A program made the position numbers and the translations under genes. Positions 18,509-27,545 of a stretch of DNA of 64,000 nucleotides are shown piece after piece. The notes under the pieces were generated by a model that had not been told where the DNA came from, made no database searches, and worked only from the letters and a program-made list of their open reading frames with translations. Each line of letters starts with the position of its first letter. Position 1 is the first letter of the stretch. Source of the DNA: Tissierella sp. (GTDB taxonomy: Bacteria > Bacillota > Clostridia > Tissierellales > Tissierellaceae); the NCBI RefSeq assembly GCF_031460495.1, contig NZ_JAVKTS010000002.1, forward strand, positions 303,332 to 367,331, written 5' to 3'.

Positions 18509-19456
18509 TTGGAAAGAACAAGATTAGGAAATACAGATATAGATGTATCAAGGCTTTGTTTTGGTTCACTAACAATGACTCCTTTTCAAGCAAATTTAAG
18601 TGTAGAAGAAGGAGCATACCTTATAGAATATGCCTATAACCAAGGAATTAATTTTATTGATACAGCTGAAATATATGAGAATTATAATTACATTAAAGCT
18701 GCATTAAAGGGTATTAAGAGGGAAGACTTTGTAATTGCTACTAAAACCTACGCATATACAGAGGAAATGGCAAAAACCAGCTTAGAGCTGGCACTTAAGG
18801 AATTAGGTACTGATTATATAGATTTGTTTTTACTACATGAACAGGAAAGCATTTATACTGTTAGAGGCCATTTTGAGGCTATAGAATATTTTTTAAAAGC
18901 TAAGAAAGAGGGTAAGATTAGAAGTATAGGATTATCTACCCATCGGGTTGCGGGAGCAATAGCAGCTAGAGATGTTCAAGAAATAGATGTTATTCATCCA
19001 ATAGTAAACAAATATGGAATTGGAATTCAAGACGGTAATATAGAAGATATGTTATCCGTATTAAAGGAAATACATGATTTGGGTAAGGGTATTTATGCTA
19101 TGAAACCATTAGGTGGAGGACATTTAATTAAGGAAGCAGAATCTGCATTTAATTTTGTAAGATCAATTCCTTTTATTAACTCCATAGCCATTGGAATGCA
19201 GTCTGTGAATGAAATTGATGCAAATATTCTTCTTCTTGAGAAAGGAGTTTTGGAGGAGGATGTTAAAGATAAATTACAAAAAAAGAAGAGACGATTAATT
19301 GTGGCTGATTATTGTATTGGGTGCGGTAATTGTGTTAAGAGATGTAATCAACAAGGTATTGAGATTATAGATGGAGTAGCAACTCCTAATGATAAATGTA
19401 TTTTATGTGGATATTGTGCAAAGGTATGTCCAGAATTTTGTATAAAGGTAATCTAA
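18509..19456 (+). CDS. aldo/keto reductase with C-terminal 2[4Fe-4S] ferredoxin domain
   Basis: 315 aa, TTG start after TAGGTGG. Residues 1-260 are an aldo/keto reductase barrel: MERTRLGNTDIDVSRLCFG, INFIDTAEIYENY (catalytic Tyr context), ATKTYAY (Lys), and DLFLLHEQ. The last 50 residues carry two CxxCxxCxxxC clusters (CIGCGNCVKRC and CILCGYCAKVC). Such fusions are common in anaerobes and probably couple NAD(P)H or flavin-free carbonyl reduction to ferredoxin. The substrate is unknown. It lies 16 nt after the membrane phosphatase-like gene and 16 nt before ruvX. Confidence 0.87.
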   Translation: MERTRLGNTDIDVSRLCFGSLTMTPFQANLSVEEGAYLIEYAYNQGINFIDTAEIYENYNYIKAALKGIKREDFVIATKTYAYTEEMAKTSLELALKELGTDYIDLFLLHEQESIYTVRGHFEAIEYFLKAKKEGKIRSIGLSTHRVAGAIAARDVQEIDVIHPIVNKYGIGIQDGNIEDMLSVLKEIHDLGKGIYAMKPLGGGHLIKEAESAFNFVRSIPFINSIAIGMQSVNEIDANILLLEKGVLEEDVKDKLQKKKRRLIVADYCIGCGNCVKRCNQQGIEIIDGVATPNDKCILCGYCAKVCPEFCIKVI

Positions 19457-19471
19457 TTGTGGAGGTGAAGT

Positions 19472-19894
19472 ATGGAGCGGATAATGGGATTGGATGTAGG
19501 AGATAAGACTATAGGTGTAGCAATCTCTGATTTGTTACAGATGACAGCGCAAGGTCTAACAACCATAAGACGAGAAGGGAAAGCAAAAGATGAAGCAGCC
19601 TTAGAAACAATCATCAATGAGTATAATATTAATAAAGTAGTCATAGGTTTACCAAAAAACATGAATGGGTCTATAGGACCACAGGGAGAAAAGACTATTA
19701 AATTTGCTGAAAGGCTTAAGAATAAATATAAATTAGATATAATATATGAAGATGAGAGATTAACAACTATGGCAGCTGAGAAGATGCTTATATCAGGTGA
19801 TGTACGAAGAGAAAAGAGAAAAACTGTAATAGATAAAGTTGCAGCTACTTTTATTTTGCAAATATATTTAGATAAGAAAGGAAGTGTATTATAG
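19472..19894 (+). CDS. ruvX: RuvX/YqgF Holliday-junction resolvase-like pre-16S nuclease
   Basis: 140 aa, RBS GGAGGTG. RNase H-fold signatures are MGLDVGDKTIGVAISD (catalytic Asp), VVIGLPKNMNGSIGPQ and YEDERLTTMAA. Family members process the 5' end of 16S rRNA and/or act on Holliday junctions. Its stop TAG overlaps the GTG of the DUF1292 gene by one base, an overlap seen in many Firmicutes. Confidence 0.94.
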   Translation: MERIMGLDVGDKTIGVAISDLLQMTAQGLTTIRREGKAKDEAALETIINEYNINKVVIGLPKNMNGSIGPQGEKTIKFAERLKNKYKLDIIYEDERLTTMAAEKMLISGDVRREKRKTVIDKVAATFILQIYLDKKGSVL

Positions 19895-20145
19895 TGAAAG
19901 AAAGGATTTTTCTATTAGATGAACTAGGTAAGGAGCAAGAATTTATTATCTTGGCTACTTTTGGTTTGGATGATGAAGATTATGCCGCATTAATGCCAGC
20001 AGATGATATTGAAAGTCCCACTTATATACTAAGGATGGAGACAGATGAAAATGGAGACATGCTTTTTGCTGGAATAGATGATGATGAAGAATTAGAAGAT
20101 GCCATAGAAGCATATGAGGAAATGCAAAAGGAGAATTTGCAATAG
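19894..20145 (+). CDS. DUF1292 family protein (YrzB-like)
   Basis: 83 aa, strongly acidic. GTG start overlaps the ruvX stop, with GGAAGTG upstream. The DUF1292 core is visible (FIILATFGLDDEDYAALMP, YILRMETDENGD), followed by an acidic C-terminal helix. The gene order ruvX-DUF1292-fur/mltG is typical. Function unknown. Confidence 0.88.
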   Translation: MKERIFLLDELGKEQEFIILATFGLDDEDYAALMPADDIESPTYILRMETDENGDMLFAGIDDDEELEDAIEAYEEMQKENLQ

Positions 20146-20174
20146 TTGACAAAGTAAGAAAATAATAGTATGCT
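20146..20174 (+). promoter_or_regulatory. promoter of the fur-family gene
   Basis: TTGACA (20146-20151), 17-nt spacer, TATGCT (20169-20174), about 30 nt before the ATG. The -35 begins right after the DUF1292 stop. Confidence 0.65.
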
Positions 20175-20202
20175 TAATATAGGATTATAGTCGGGTGAAA
20201 AA

Positions 20203-20649
20203 ATGGAAATTAATATGAATGTTATAAAAGAGAAACTTCAAAAGGGCGGGTATAAACTCACAACTCAAAGGCGAGGGATTTTGAAAGTTATTGTGGATAA
20301 CTTTGATGAACATCTAAGCTGTGATGAGGTATATAGTATTGTTAAAAACGATTACCCTGATATAGGTATTGCCACAGTGTATAGAACATTACAGTTATTT
20401 GAGAAATTAAATATAGTCTACAAGTTAAATTTTGATGATGGGTGTAGTCGATATGAGTTAAGTGCTGGTTCGGAGAATCATCATCACCATCATTTGATTT
20501 GTTTACACTGCGGAAAGGTTAAAGAAGTTAAACTTGATTTACTAGAATCATTAGAAGAAAAAATAGAGAGTGAGGGTATATTTACTATAGTAAATCATAA
20601 TGTGAAGTTTTATGGATATTGTAGCGAATGCAAAAATAAATCCCTATAG
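20203..20649 (+). CDS. Fur family transcriptional regulator
   Basis: 148 aa. It has an N-terminal winged helix (LTTQRRGILKVI, HLSCDEVYSIV, IGIATVYRTLQLFEKL) and a metal-binding dimerisation domain with HHHHHLICLHCGKVKEV and a C-terminal CSEC. The cysteine pairs indicate a structural zinc. Whether it senses iron (Fur), zinc (Zur) or peroxide (PerR) cannot be decided; the sequence around HHHHHLIC is Fur/Zur-like. It has its own promoter and a terminator that overlaps the stop. Confidence 0.92.
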   Translation: MEINMNVIKEKLQKGGYKLTTQRRGILKVIVDNFDEHLSCDEVYSIVKNDYPDIGIATVYRTLQLFEKLNIVYKLNFDDGCSRYELSAGSENHHHHHLICLHCGKVKEVKLDLLESLEEKIESEGIFTIVNHNVKFYGYCSECKNKSL

Positions 20650-20661
20650 GGGTTTTTTTTT
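20639..20661 (+). terminator. intrinsic terminator overlapping fur stop
   Basis: AATCCC (20639-20644) pairs with GGGGTT (20649-20654) around a TATA loop, with nine T. The stop TAG is in the stem-loop. Confidence 0.85.
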
Positions 20662-20736
20662 AACTTATATTAATTTTACAGACTAAAAACTATTAGAATG
20701 GTAAAAATATAAAAGAGAAAAAGAGGAGTTGATATA

Positions 20737-22398
20737 ATGAGGAAACCGAACAAACTTAAAATCATACCCATTGGCGGAATGGGAGAGATAGGTAAAAACA
20801 TTACTGCTATAGAATACAAAGAAGATATTATATTAATAGATTGTGGTATGAGTTTTCCAGAAGATGAAATGTTAGGAATTGATGTTGTAATCCCTGATGT
20901 AACATATCTAGTTAAAAACAAAGAAAAAATAAGAGGAATTGTTCTGACACATGGACATGAGGATCATATAGGAGCATTGCCATATATATTAACAAAATTA
21001 AATTTGCCTATATATGGAACAAAGTTAACCTTAGGTATTGTAGAAACTAAATTTAAGGAACATAGATTAGATAATGTAAGTATGAATGTAGTAAAACATG
21101 GTGATATTATAAAACTTGGAAGTATGGATGTTGAATTTATAAGAACAGGTCATAGTATACCAGATAGTTCTGCCTTAGCTATTCATACTCCAATAGGTAT
21201 AATAGTTCATACTGGAGATTTTAAAGTTGACTATACACCAATTGGTGGAGATGTCATAGATTTAAACAGATTTGCTGAACTAGGAAAAAAGGGTGTATTG
21301 GCCTTGATGTCAGATAGCACAAATGCTGAGAGACCTGGATTTACTATGAGTGAAAAGACTGTTGGAGCTACATTTAATGATATTTTTTCTAATCATAAAC
21401 ATAGAATTATAGTAGCTACTTTTGCTTCAAATGTCCATAGAATCCAACAAATAATTAATGCAGCCGAGCAAAATAACAGGAAAGTAGTTTTATCTGGTAG
21501 GTCCATGCTAAATACTATTGGAGTAGCATCAGAACTAGGTTATCTTCATATGAAAGAAGATACTTTAATAGATATTAATGATATGAATAAATATCATAGT
21601 GATGAGATAACTATAATAACCACTGGCAGCCAAGGAGAGCCAATGTCTGCTCTCTCTAGAATTGCTGCTTCTGAGCATAAGAAAATACAAATTCAACCAG
21701 GAGATTTAGTAATATTATCTGCTACCCCAATACCTGGAAATGAAAAAACAGTATCAAAAGTTATAAATAATCTAGTAGTAAGAGGAACAAAGGTTATATA
21801 TGAATCTCTAGCAGATGTTCATGTCTCAGGTCATGCTTGTCAAGAAGAATTAAAATTGATGCAAACTCTAGTTAAACCTAAATTCTTCTTGCCTGTACAT
21901 GGAGAATTTAGACATTTGAAAAAACACGCAGAGATAGCAGAGTCATTAGGTACACCTAAAGAAAACATATTTATTCTTGAAAATGGATCAGTATTAGAGT
22001 TAACTAAAGATGAAGCTAAATTAGCTGGAACAGTACCTTCAGGCAATATATTGGTTGATGGATTGGGTATAGGAGATGTGGGAAACATTGTCTTAAGGGA
22101 TAGAAAACATCTATCAGAAGATGGTCTAATTGTTGTAGTTGTGACAATGAGTAAAAAAGAAGGAACAGTAATAGCAGGACCAGATATTATATCTAGGGGA
22201 TTTGTATATGTTAGAGAATCTGAGGATCTAATGGAAGAAGCTAGAAATATTGTGAAATCTGTACTGGCAGATTGCGAAAAGAAAAATATAACTGATTGGG
22301 CTACCCTTAAATCTAATATAAGAGATACCTTAAGAAATCATCTATATGGAAAAATAAAAAGAAATCCAATGATACTACCAATAATAATGGAAGTATAA
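20737..22398 (+). CDS. rnj: ribonuclease J
   Basis: 553 aa, RBS AGAGGAG. A metallo-beta-lactamase/beta-CASP nuclease with LTHGHEDHIGALPYIL (zinc ligands), HTGDFK, SDSTNAERPG, ATFASNVHRIQQ and STG-type TTGSQGEP motifs. The C-terminal domain (VHGEFRHLKKHAE..., SRGFVYVRESEDLMEEAR) is complete. It acts as 5'-3' exo- and endonuclease in mRNA decay and rRNA maturation. It stands alone between terminators. Only one RNase J gene is visible in the window, so J1 and J2 cannot be distinguished. Confidence 0.95.
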   Translation: MRKPNKLKIIPIGGMGEIGKNITAIEYKEDIILIDCGMSFPEDEMLGIDVVIPDVTYLVKNKEKIRGIVLTHGHEDHIGALPYILTKLNLPIYGTKLTLGIVETKFKEHRLDNVSMNVVKHGDIIKLGSMDVEFIRTGHSIPDSSALAIHTPIGIIVHTGDFKVDYTPIGGDVIDLNRFAELGKKGVLALMSDSTNAERPGFTMSEKTVGATFNDIFSNHKHRIIVATFASNVHRIQQIINAAEQNNRKVVLSGRSMLNTIGVASELGYLHMKEDTLIDINDMNKYHSDEITIITTGSQGEPMSALSRIAASEHKKIQIQPGDLVILSATPIPGNEKTVSKVINNLVVRGTKVIYESLADVHVSGHACQEELKLMQTLVKPKFFLPVHGEFRHLKKHAEIAESLGTPKENIFILENGSVLELTKDEAKLAGTVPSGNILVDGLGIGDVGNIVLRDRKHLSEDGLIVVVVTMSKKEGTVIAGPDIISRGFVYVRESEDLMEEARNIVKSVLADCEKKNITDWATLKSNIRDTLRNHLYGKIKRNPMILPIIMEV

Positions 22399-22402
22399 TA
22401 TT

Positions 22403-22434
22403 ATCCCTGGTATAGATTTATACCAGGGATTTTG
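22403..22434 (+). terminator. intrinsic terminator of rnj
   Basis: A perfect 12-bp stem (22403-22414 with 22419-22430, core CCCTGGTATA), loop GATT, then TTTT. Confidence 0.85.
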
Positions 22435-22473
22435 GTATAATAGATGAGGATAATTTACAAAGGAGGATTTTTC

Positions 22474-22773
22474 ATGGGAATAAGATTATTTCTATATCTA
22501 GGAGTATTGTTATTAGGTGGATTAATTGGATATAAGGATAAAGTCAGTGAAAGGTTACAAAAAAATTTAAATTTGATTCAAAATATTTGTTTGTTGTTTT
22601 TATTATTTGTTATGGGAATTACTATAGGAATAAATGATGAAGTTATTTCTAATATATTTTCAATAGGATTTAAAGCAGGAATAATATCTATATTTACAGT
22701 TGTTTTTAGTATAATTTCAGTACATTTAATTAAAAGACTAATTGCATTGGAGAGTGATAGGATTGAGTCTTAA
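22474..22773 (+). CDS. lysO: LysO-type lysine exporter, N-terminal half
   Basis: 99 aa from ATG 22474, with AAAGGAGG (22460-22467) as the RBS; an in-frame ATG at 22444 lies upstream of that RBS. It has three membrane helices and corresponds to the first half of the DUF340/LysO transporter (YbjE in E. coli, a single protein there). The second half is encoded by the next gene, which overlaps this one. Split LysO proteins are known in several bacterial groups. Export of lysine or a related amino acid is family inference. Confidence 0.78.
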   Translation: MGIRLFLYLGVLLLGGLIGYKDKVSERLQKNLNLIQNICLLFLLFVMGITIGINDEVISNIFSIGFKAGIISIFTVVFSIISVHLIKRLIALESDRIES

Positions 22774-23359
22774 GATATTTCTTGCCGTTCTATTAGGCAC
22801 AGGTGCAGGCTACTTTTTTCTACCAGATACCTTTTCCTCAAGTATAGGAGTTATTATAGATATTGGACTTATGCTTTTACTATTTTTTGTGGGTATGGAT
22901 ATTGGAAAACAAAAAGATGTATTTGGGAAAATAAAGAAGATGGGTTTGAGAATATTATTAGTACCTTTTGCTGTAATAATTGGTTCTGTTGTAGGAAGCA
23001 TGATTGCAGGGATGCTTCTTAAGATGCCATTAAATGAATCAGGTGCCATAGGAGCAGGATTAGGGTGGTATACTTTAAGTTCAACTATGCTTTTAGCAGA
23101 TGGATATATAGAACTTAGTGCATTAGCATTTTTATCGAATGTTTTTAGGGAGGTAATTGGCTTAATTACAATACCATTAATAGCAAAATATATTGGGAAA
23201 TTAGAATCCGTATCAGCTGCAGGGGCTACTGCAATGGATACTTCACTCCCTGTAATATCTTCTTCAACAGATCCTCATACTACAATAATTGCGTTTATTA
23301 CAGGAGTAATTTGTACAACAACGGTTCCAATAATTTTGCCAATTATATTAAAATTTTAA
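22763..23359 (+). CDS. lysO: LysO-type lysine exporter, C-terminal half
   Basis: 198 aa from TTG 22763 (MSLKIFLAVLLGTGAGYFF), overlapping the end of the preceding gene by 11 nt. An in-frame TTG at 22742 and GTG at 22754 are alternatives. It has about six helices, with the family motifs GLGWYTLSSTMLL, AFLSNVFREVIGL and ATAMDTSLPVI containing conserved polar residues. The overlap implies translational coupling and a two-subunit exporter. No lysine riboswitch can fit between rnj's terminator and these genes. Confidence 0.8.
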   Translation: MSLKIFLAVLLGTGAGYFFLPDTFSSSIGVIIDIGLMLLLFFVGMDIGKQKDVFGKIKKMGLRILLVPFAVIIGSVVGSMIAGMLLKMPLNESGAIGAGLGWYTLSSTMLLADGYIELSALAFLSNVFREVIGLITIPLIAKYIGKLESVSAAGATAMDTSLPVISSSTDPHTTIIAFITGVICTTTVPIILPIILKF

Positions 23360-23384
23360 TTAACTTAAGTGTAGGAGGTAAACT

Positions 23385-23876
23385 ATGAACACTAAATACT
23401 TAACCAAAGCAAGTTTGATTGCTGCTTTATATATAGTATTAGTTCTAATTCAGATGCTACCATTTCCAATTATGAATCTAACTTTTGGTCCAATACAACT
23501 TAGGATTGCAGAAGGACTGGCGTTATTGCCATTAGTAGAAGCTGCAGCTGTCCCTGGTGTTTTTGTTGGATGTCTATTGTCTAATTTACTATTAGCATCA
23601 TATTCAGGGTTTGGATTAGTAGACATACTAGGGGGTAGCCTAATTACTTTAGTTGCTGCGTATCTAACAAGAAAGATGAAGAGTAAGATAACTGGCATAA
23701 TACCACCAGTAGTATTAAATGGATTAATTGTATCCATTTGGGTATCATATTTTACGAAGGTACCATATTTACTTACTGTACTAGGTATTGGTGGCGGGGA
23801 ATTATTATCAGTAGCGCTATTTGGTAGTCTAATCTTATCAGTTTATGATAAAGCTACAAATTTAAAAGAGTACTAG
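23385..23876 (+). CDS. queT: QueT family transporter (queuosine precursor)
   Basis: 163 aa, RBS TAGGAGG. It has 5 membrane helices and the QueT wording: FPIMNLTFGPIQLRIAEGLALLP, EAAAVPGVFVGCLLSN, and GGSLITLVAAYLTRK. QueT proteins are ECF S-components or relatives thought to import preQ1/queuosine precursors. Only 25 nt separate it from the lysO gene, so no preQ1 riboswitch is present here. It may be co-transcribed with lysO. Confidence 0.85.
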   Translation: MNTKYLTKASLIAALYIVLVLIQMLPFPIMNLTFGPIQLRIAEGLALLPLVEAAAVPGVFVGCLLSNLLLASYSGFGLVDILGGSLITLVAAYLTRKMKSKITGIIPPVVLNGLIVSIWVSYFTKVPYLLTVLGIGGGELLSVALFGSLILSVYDKATNLKEY

Positions 23877-23909
23877 AAGACAGTGAAGAGTGAAAAGTGG
23901 GGTGTAGAA

Positions 23910-24977
23910 ATGGAAAATGCTAAGATGAAAAATAAAAAAACAAAGAAAAAAGAAACTAAGAGTATTAGATTGTTTAGAATACTATTTATATTTGCAGTTC
24001 TTGCAATTGTAGGGTTTGGAGCCTTTGATTATTATAAACAAGCCTTAGGTCCCATGTCTAAGCACAGCCCTCAAGAAGTAAGTATAACTATTCCTGTAGC
24101 AAGTTCATCCACACAAATAGCTGATATCTTATATGATAATGGACTTATAAAAAATCAATTGCTATTCAAGTATCAAGTTAAGAATAAAAATGTAGCTAGT
24201 AAGCTAAAAGCTGGAGAATATAATTTATCTACAGGTATGGATCTAGACACTATTATTGATAAATTAACTATTGGAGTAAAAAATTATAATACTGTTAGAT
24301 TTACAATACCAGAGGGATATGAAATTCGACAAATGGCAGATAAACTATCAAATGAAGGAATTATTGATAAAGAAAGATTCTTGGAATTAGTAGGCAATAA
24401 GGATAATTTTGAAGACAAGTTTATTTTCTTGAAAGAATTAGATAATAATCAAAGTCTTGAAGGATTTTTATTTCCATCAACATATGAAATTTATATTGGT
24501 TCATCAGAAGAAGAAATAATAGAAAAAATGCTAAATGAATTCGATAAAATATATAAGAAAGATATAGAACCAAGGCTAAAAGATATTGATTTAACTTTAA
24601 ACGAGGCTATTACCCTTGCATCCATAGTAGAGAGAGAGGGTAAAGTGGATAAAGAGAGACCCTTAATGTCTGCAGTATTTCACAATAGACTAGACCAAGG
24701 AATGATGTTGCAATCATGTGCGACTGTTCAATATATTTTAGGGGAAAGAAAAGAAGTTCTAAGTAACGAAGATACTAGAACTCCATCCCCATATAATACC
24801 TATATTCACGAAGGTTTGCCGCCAGCACCAATAGCATCACCGGGTAAAGCTTCTTTAATTGCAGCAGTGCAACCAGCAGATGTAGATTATTTATTCTTTG
24901 TACTAACAGGGAATGATGGCACTCATACATTTACTACTACTTATAAAGATCATTTAAATGCTAAACCAAAGAAATAA
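23910..24977 (+). CDS. mltG: endolytic transglycosylase MltG
   Basis: 355 aa from ATG 23910; an in-frame GTG at 23883 is possible but less well placed. A Lys-rich cytoplasmic start and one membrane anchor (about residues 23-42) precede a LysM-like region (about 60-120) and the YceG/MltG domain. The catalytic Glu is in ASIVEREGK, and GLPPAPIASPGKASLIAAVQP is the C-terminal signature. It cuts nascent glycan strands at the membrane and sets strand length. Position before trmR-trhP-udk matches B. subtilis yrrL. Confidence 0.93.
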   Translation: MENAKMKNKKTKKKETKSIRLFRILFIFAVLAIVGFGAFDYYKQALGPMSKHSPQEVSITIPVASSSTQIADILYDNGLIKNQLLFKYQVKNKNVASKLKAGEYNLSTGMDLDTIIDKLTIGVKNYNTVRFTIPEGYEIRQMADKLSNEGIIDKERFLELVGNKDNFEDKFIFLKELDNNQSLEGFLFPSTYEIYIGSSEEEIIEKMLNEFDKIYKKDIEPRLKDIDLTLNEAITLASIVEREGKVDKERPLMSAVFHNRLDQGMMLQSCATVQYILGERKEVLSNEDTRTPSPYNTYIHEGLPPAPIASPGKASLIAAVQPADVDYLFFVLTGNDGTHTFTTTYKDHLNAKPKK

Positions 24978-24991
24978 AGAGGATGATAAAA

Positions 24992-25639
24992 TTGAGTCAG
25001 ATAAACGAAGAGTATATTGAAGGCTATATACGAGGTTTGTTGCCCGATAATAATTGTAATCTAAAAGCAATGGAAAAATACGCAGAAGATAATCATGTTC
25101 CTATTGTTCAGCCTGAAGTGGCGCAATTATTAAAGGTTTTATTAAAGATTAAATGTCCAAAGAATATATTGGAGATAGGCACTGCAATTGGATACTCTGC
25201 TTTAATTATGGCAGAAAATACATCTGTTGAATGCAAAATTACTACTATCGAACGGCGAAAAGATATGATAGAATTAGCAATAGAAAATATATCTAAAACT
25301 AAGTATCTGGAAAGAATTAAAATATTAGAGGGAGAAGCAGAAGATATATTATCTACTTTAGAAGAAAAATATGATTTTATATTTCTAGATGCTGCTAAAG
25401 GTCAATATATGGATTTTTTCAAAGAATGTATAAGGTTACTTAATCCAGGCGGTATTATTGTCTCAGATAACGTTCTTTATAAGGGAATGGTTGCAACAGA
25501 TGACCTTGTTATAAGAAGGAAAAAGACCATAGTAAAAAGACTTAGACAATTTCTACAATATATAAATCATATAGAAGGTTATACATCTTCCATAATTCCA
25601 ATTGGTGATGGAATAGCAATAACTTATAGAGAGGAGTAA
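24992..25639 (+). CDS. trmR: class I SAM O-methyltransferase (TrmR-like)
   Basis: 215 aa taken from TTG 24992 (AGAGG at 24978-24982 is 9 nt upstream); ATG 24983 is the alternative but too close to that RBS. SAM motif I is EIGTAIGYSAL, followed by TTIERRKDMIELA and YDFIFLDAAKGQY with metal-binding Asp residues, then SDNVLYKGMV. It belongs to the YrrM/TrmR group, which methylates 5-hydroxyuridine to 5-methoxyuridine at tRNA position 34. The adjacent trhP gene makes the hydroxyuridine, which supports this call. Confidence 0.87.
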   Translation: MSQINEEYIEGYIRGLLPDNNCNLKAMEKYAEDNHVPIVQPEVAQLLKVLLKIKCPKNILEIGTAIGYSALIMAENTSVECKITTIERRKDMIELAIENISKTKYLERIKILEGEAEDILSTLEEKYDFIFLDAAKGQYMDFFKECIRLLNPGGIIVSDNVLYKGMVATDDLVIRRKKTIVKRLRQFLQYINHIEGYTSSIIPIGDGIAITYREE

Positions 25640-25643
25640 CATT

Positions 25644-26876
25644 TTGAATAATATAGAACTATTAGCTCCAGCAGGAGATTTAGAAAAGTTAAAAATGGCA
25701 ATTACTTACGGTGCAGATGCAGTATATCTTGGAGGAGATAGCTTTGGCCTTAGGAAGGCGTCAAAGAATTTTTCAATTGATCAAATCGAGGAAGGAATAA
25801 GATTTGCTCATGAAAGAGGAAAAAAAGTATATATTACATTGAACATCGTCCCTCATGATGAGGATATGAATGGTCTAGAGGAATATGTAACTAAGCTTCA
25901 TGAAATAAATACAGATGCAGTTATTGTTTCTGATCCGGGAATGTTTTCTATAATTAAGAGGACAGTGCCTAACTTACCTATTCATTTAAGTACTCAGGCT
26001 TCCGTAACTAATTATGAAACAATAATGTTTTGGTATAATCTTGGAATAAGGAGAATAGTCCTCGCTAGGGAATTGTCTTTTAAAGAAATAGAGGCTATGA
26101 CTGATAGGCTTCCAAAGGATTTAGAAATTGAAACCTTTGTACATGGAGCAATGTGCATGTCATATTCAGGTAGATGTCTAATAAGCAACTATATGACTGG
26201 TAGAGATTCCAATAGAGGAGATTGTGCCCATGGATGTAGATATAAATACAATCTAGTTGAAGAAAAGAGACCAGGAGAATATTTTCCAGTTTATGAAGAT
26301 GAAGATGGAACATTTATTATGAATTCAAAGGACCTTTGCATGATAGAGTATATTCCTGAGTTGGTTAAATCTGGTATTGTTAGTTTTAAAATTGAAGGTA
26401 GAGTAAAGAGTTCTTACTATGTAGCCACTGTAATTAGAGCATATAGAATGGCCATAGATGAATATCTTAAAAATCCAGAAAACTATAAATACGATGATAA
26501 ATGGTTACATGAAATAAAGAAAGCTAGTCATAGAGATTTTACTACAGGTTTTTATTTTGGAAAGCCAAGTACTGATGCCCAAGTATATACAACATCGTCT
26601 TATATTAGAGGTTATGATTTTGTTGGACTTATTTTAGATTATGATGAGGAAACTAAGATTGCAACTGTAGAGCAAAGAAATAGAATGTTTGTAGGTGAGA
26701 CTATTGAAGTATTTGGACCAAAGAAAGAGTACTTTAGTCAAACTATTGAAAAAATGTGGGATGAAGAAGGAACTGAAATAGATGTGGCACCTCATCCACA
26801 GCAAATAGTGAAAATTCTCATGGCAGAACCTGTAAATAAAATGGATATGATTAGAAAGGGAAGGGAGGATGAGTAA
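25644..26876 (+). CDS. trhP: U32 peptidase-family protein, tRNA hydroxylase TrhP-like
   Basis: 410 aa, TTG start with GAGGAG upstream. Peptidase U32 signatures are [32 protein letters not shown] and the cysteine-rich [14 protein letters not shown] (metal or Fe-S ligands). In B. subtilis trhP1/trhP2 (yrrN/yrrO) are needed for prephenate-dependent 5-hydroxylation of U34 in tRNA. Here one gene carries the function. It follows trmR, the next enzyme in that path, and precedes udk, as in Bacillus. Confidence 0.88.
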   Translation: MNNIELLAPAGDLEKLKMAITYGADAVYLGGDSFGLRKASKNFSIDQIEEGIRFAHERGKKVYITLNIVPHDEDMNGLEEYVTKLHEINTDAVIVSDPGMFSIIKRTVPNLPIHLSTQASVTNYETIMFWYNLGIRRIVLARELSFKEIEAMTDRLPKDLEIETFVHGAMCMSYSGRCLISNYMTGRDSNRGDCAHGCRYKYNLVEEKRPGEYFPVYEDEDGTFIMNSKDLCMIEYIPELVKSGIVSFKIEGRVKSSYYVATVIRAYRMAIDEYLKNPENYKYDDKWLHEIKKASHRDFTTGFYFGKPSTDAQVYTTSSYIRGYDFVGLILDYDEETKIATVEQRNRMFVGETIEVFGPKKEYFSQTIEKMWDEEGTEIDVAPHPQQIVKILMAEPVNKMDMIRKGREDE

Positions 26877-26878
26877 GA

Positions 26879-27499
26879 TTGAAAAGACCAATACTCATAG
26901 GAATAACAGGTGGGACAGGCTCGGGAAAATCTACTGTATCTAAAGAAATCTTTAAATCAATCCATGAAAAGAAAATTTGTATAATTGAGCAAGATTCATA
27001 TTATAAGGATCAATCTAACTTAACCTATGAGGAAAGAGTTAAAACAAATTATGATCATCCTTTTGCTTTTGATAATGAACTATTAGTTGAACATTTAAAA
27101 TGTTTATTAAGTAGCAAATCCATAGAAAAGCCCATATATGATTTTGAGAAGCATACTAGAAAAATAGACACAATAACCGTAGAACCTAAAGATATAATAA
27201 TATTAGAGGGTATTTTAATATTATCTGAAAAAGATATACGCGACTTATTAGATATCAAAATATTTGTAGATACTGATTCTGATGTAAGGGTTATTAGAAG
27301 AATACTAAGAGATATTAAAGATAGAGGTAGAACTCTTGATTCTGTGATATTCCAGTATATGGAAACAGTAAGACCAGCACATCTTCAATTTATTGAACCT
27401 ACTAAAAGATATGCAGATATTATAATACCAGAAGGCGGATACAATAAGGTAGCTATAGATATAATAGTAGCTAAAATAAATGCAATATTAAATAATTAG
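26879..27499 (+). CDS. udk: uridine kinase
   Basis: 206 aa, TTG start after GGGAGG. P-loop [15 protein letters not shown], followed by [31 protein letters not shown] and ILEGILIL. These are the standard uridine/cytidine kinase motifs. It phosphorylates uridine and cytidine with ATP in pyrimidine salvage. It is the last gene of the alaS-type cluster before the penicillin-binding protein, as in B. subtilis. Confidence 0.95.
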   Translation: MKRPILIGITGGTGSGKSTVSKEIFKSIHEKKICIIEQDSYYKDQSNLTYEERVKTNYDHPFAFDNELLVEHLKCLLSSKSIEKPIYDFEKHTRKIDTITVEPKDIIILEGILILSEKDIRDLLDIKIFVDTDSDVRVIRRILRDIKDRGRTLDSVIFQYMETVRPAHLQFIEPTKRYADIIIPEGGYNKVAIDIIVAKINAILNN

Positions 27500-27506
27500 T
27501 TTTAAT

Positions 27507-27545
27507 CTCCCTGAAAGTGGAAACACTAACTAGGGAGGTTTTTTT
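27507..27545 (+). promoter_or_regulatory. terminator hairpin that hides the pbp RBS
   Basis: CTCCCT (27507-27512) pairs with AGGGAG (27532-27537), enclosing AGTG-GAAA-CACT. Seven T follow and run straight into the ATG at 27546. The 3' arm AGGGAGG is also the RBS, so the hairpin can both end udk transcripts and block pbp translation. Confidence 0.8.

Noticed and set aside
22435-22473. Lysine riboswitch before lysO
   Set aside because: Fewer than 45 nt separate the rnj terminator from the start; no room for the aptamer.
23360-23384. preQ1 riboswitch before queT
   Set aside because: Only 25 nt between genes, no aptamer-like sequence.
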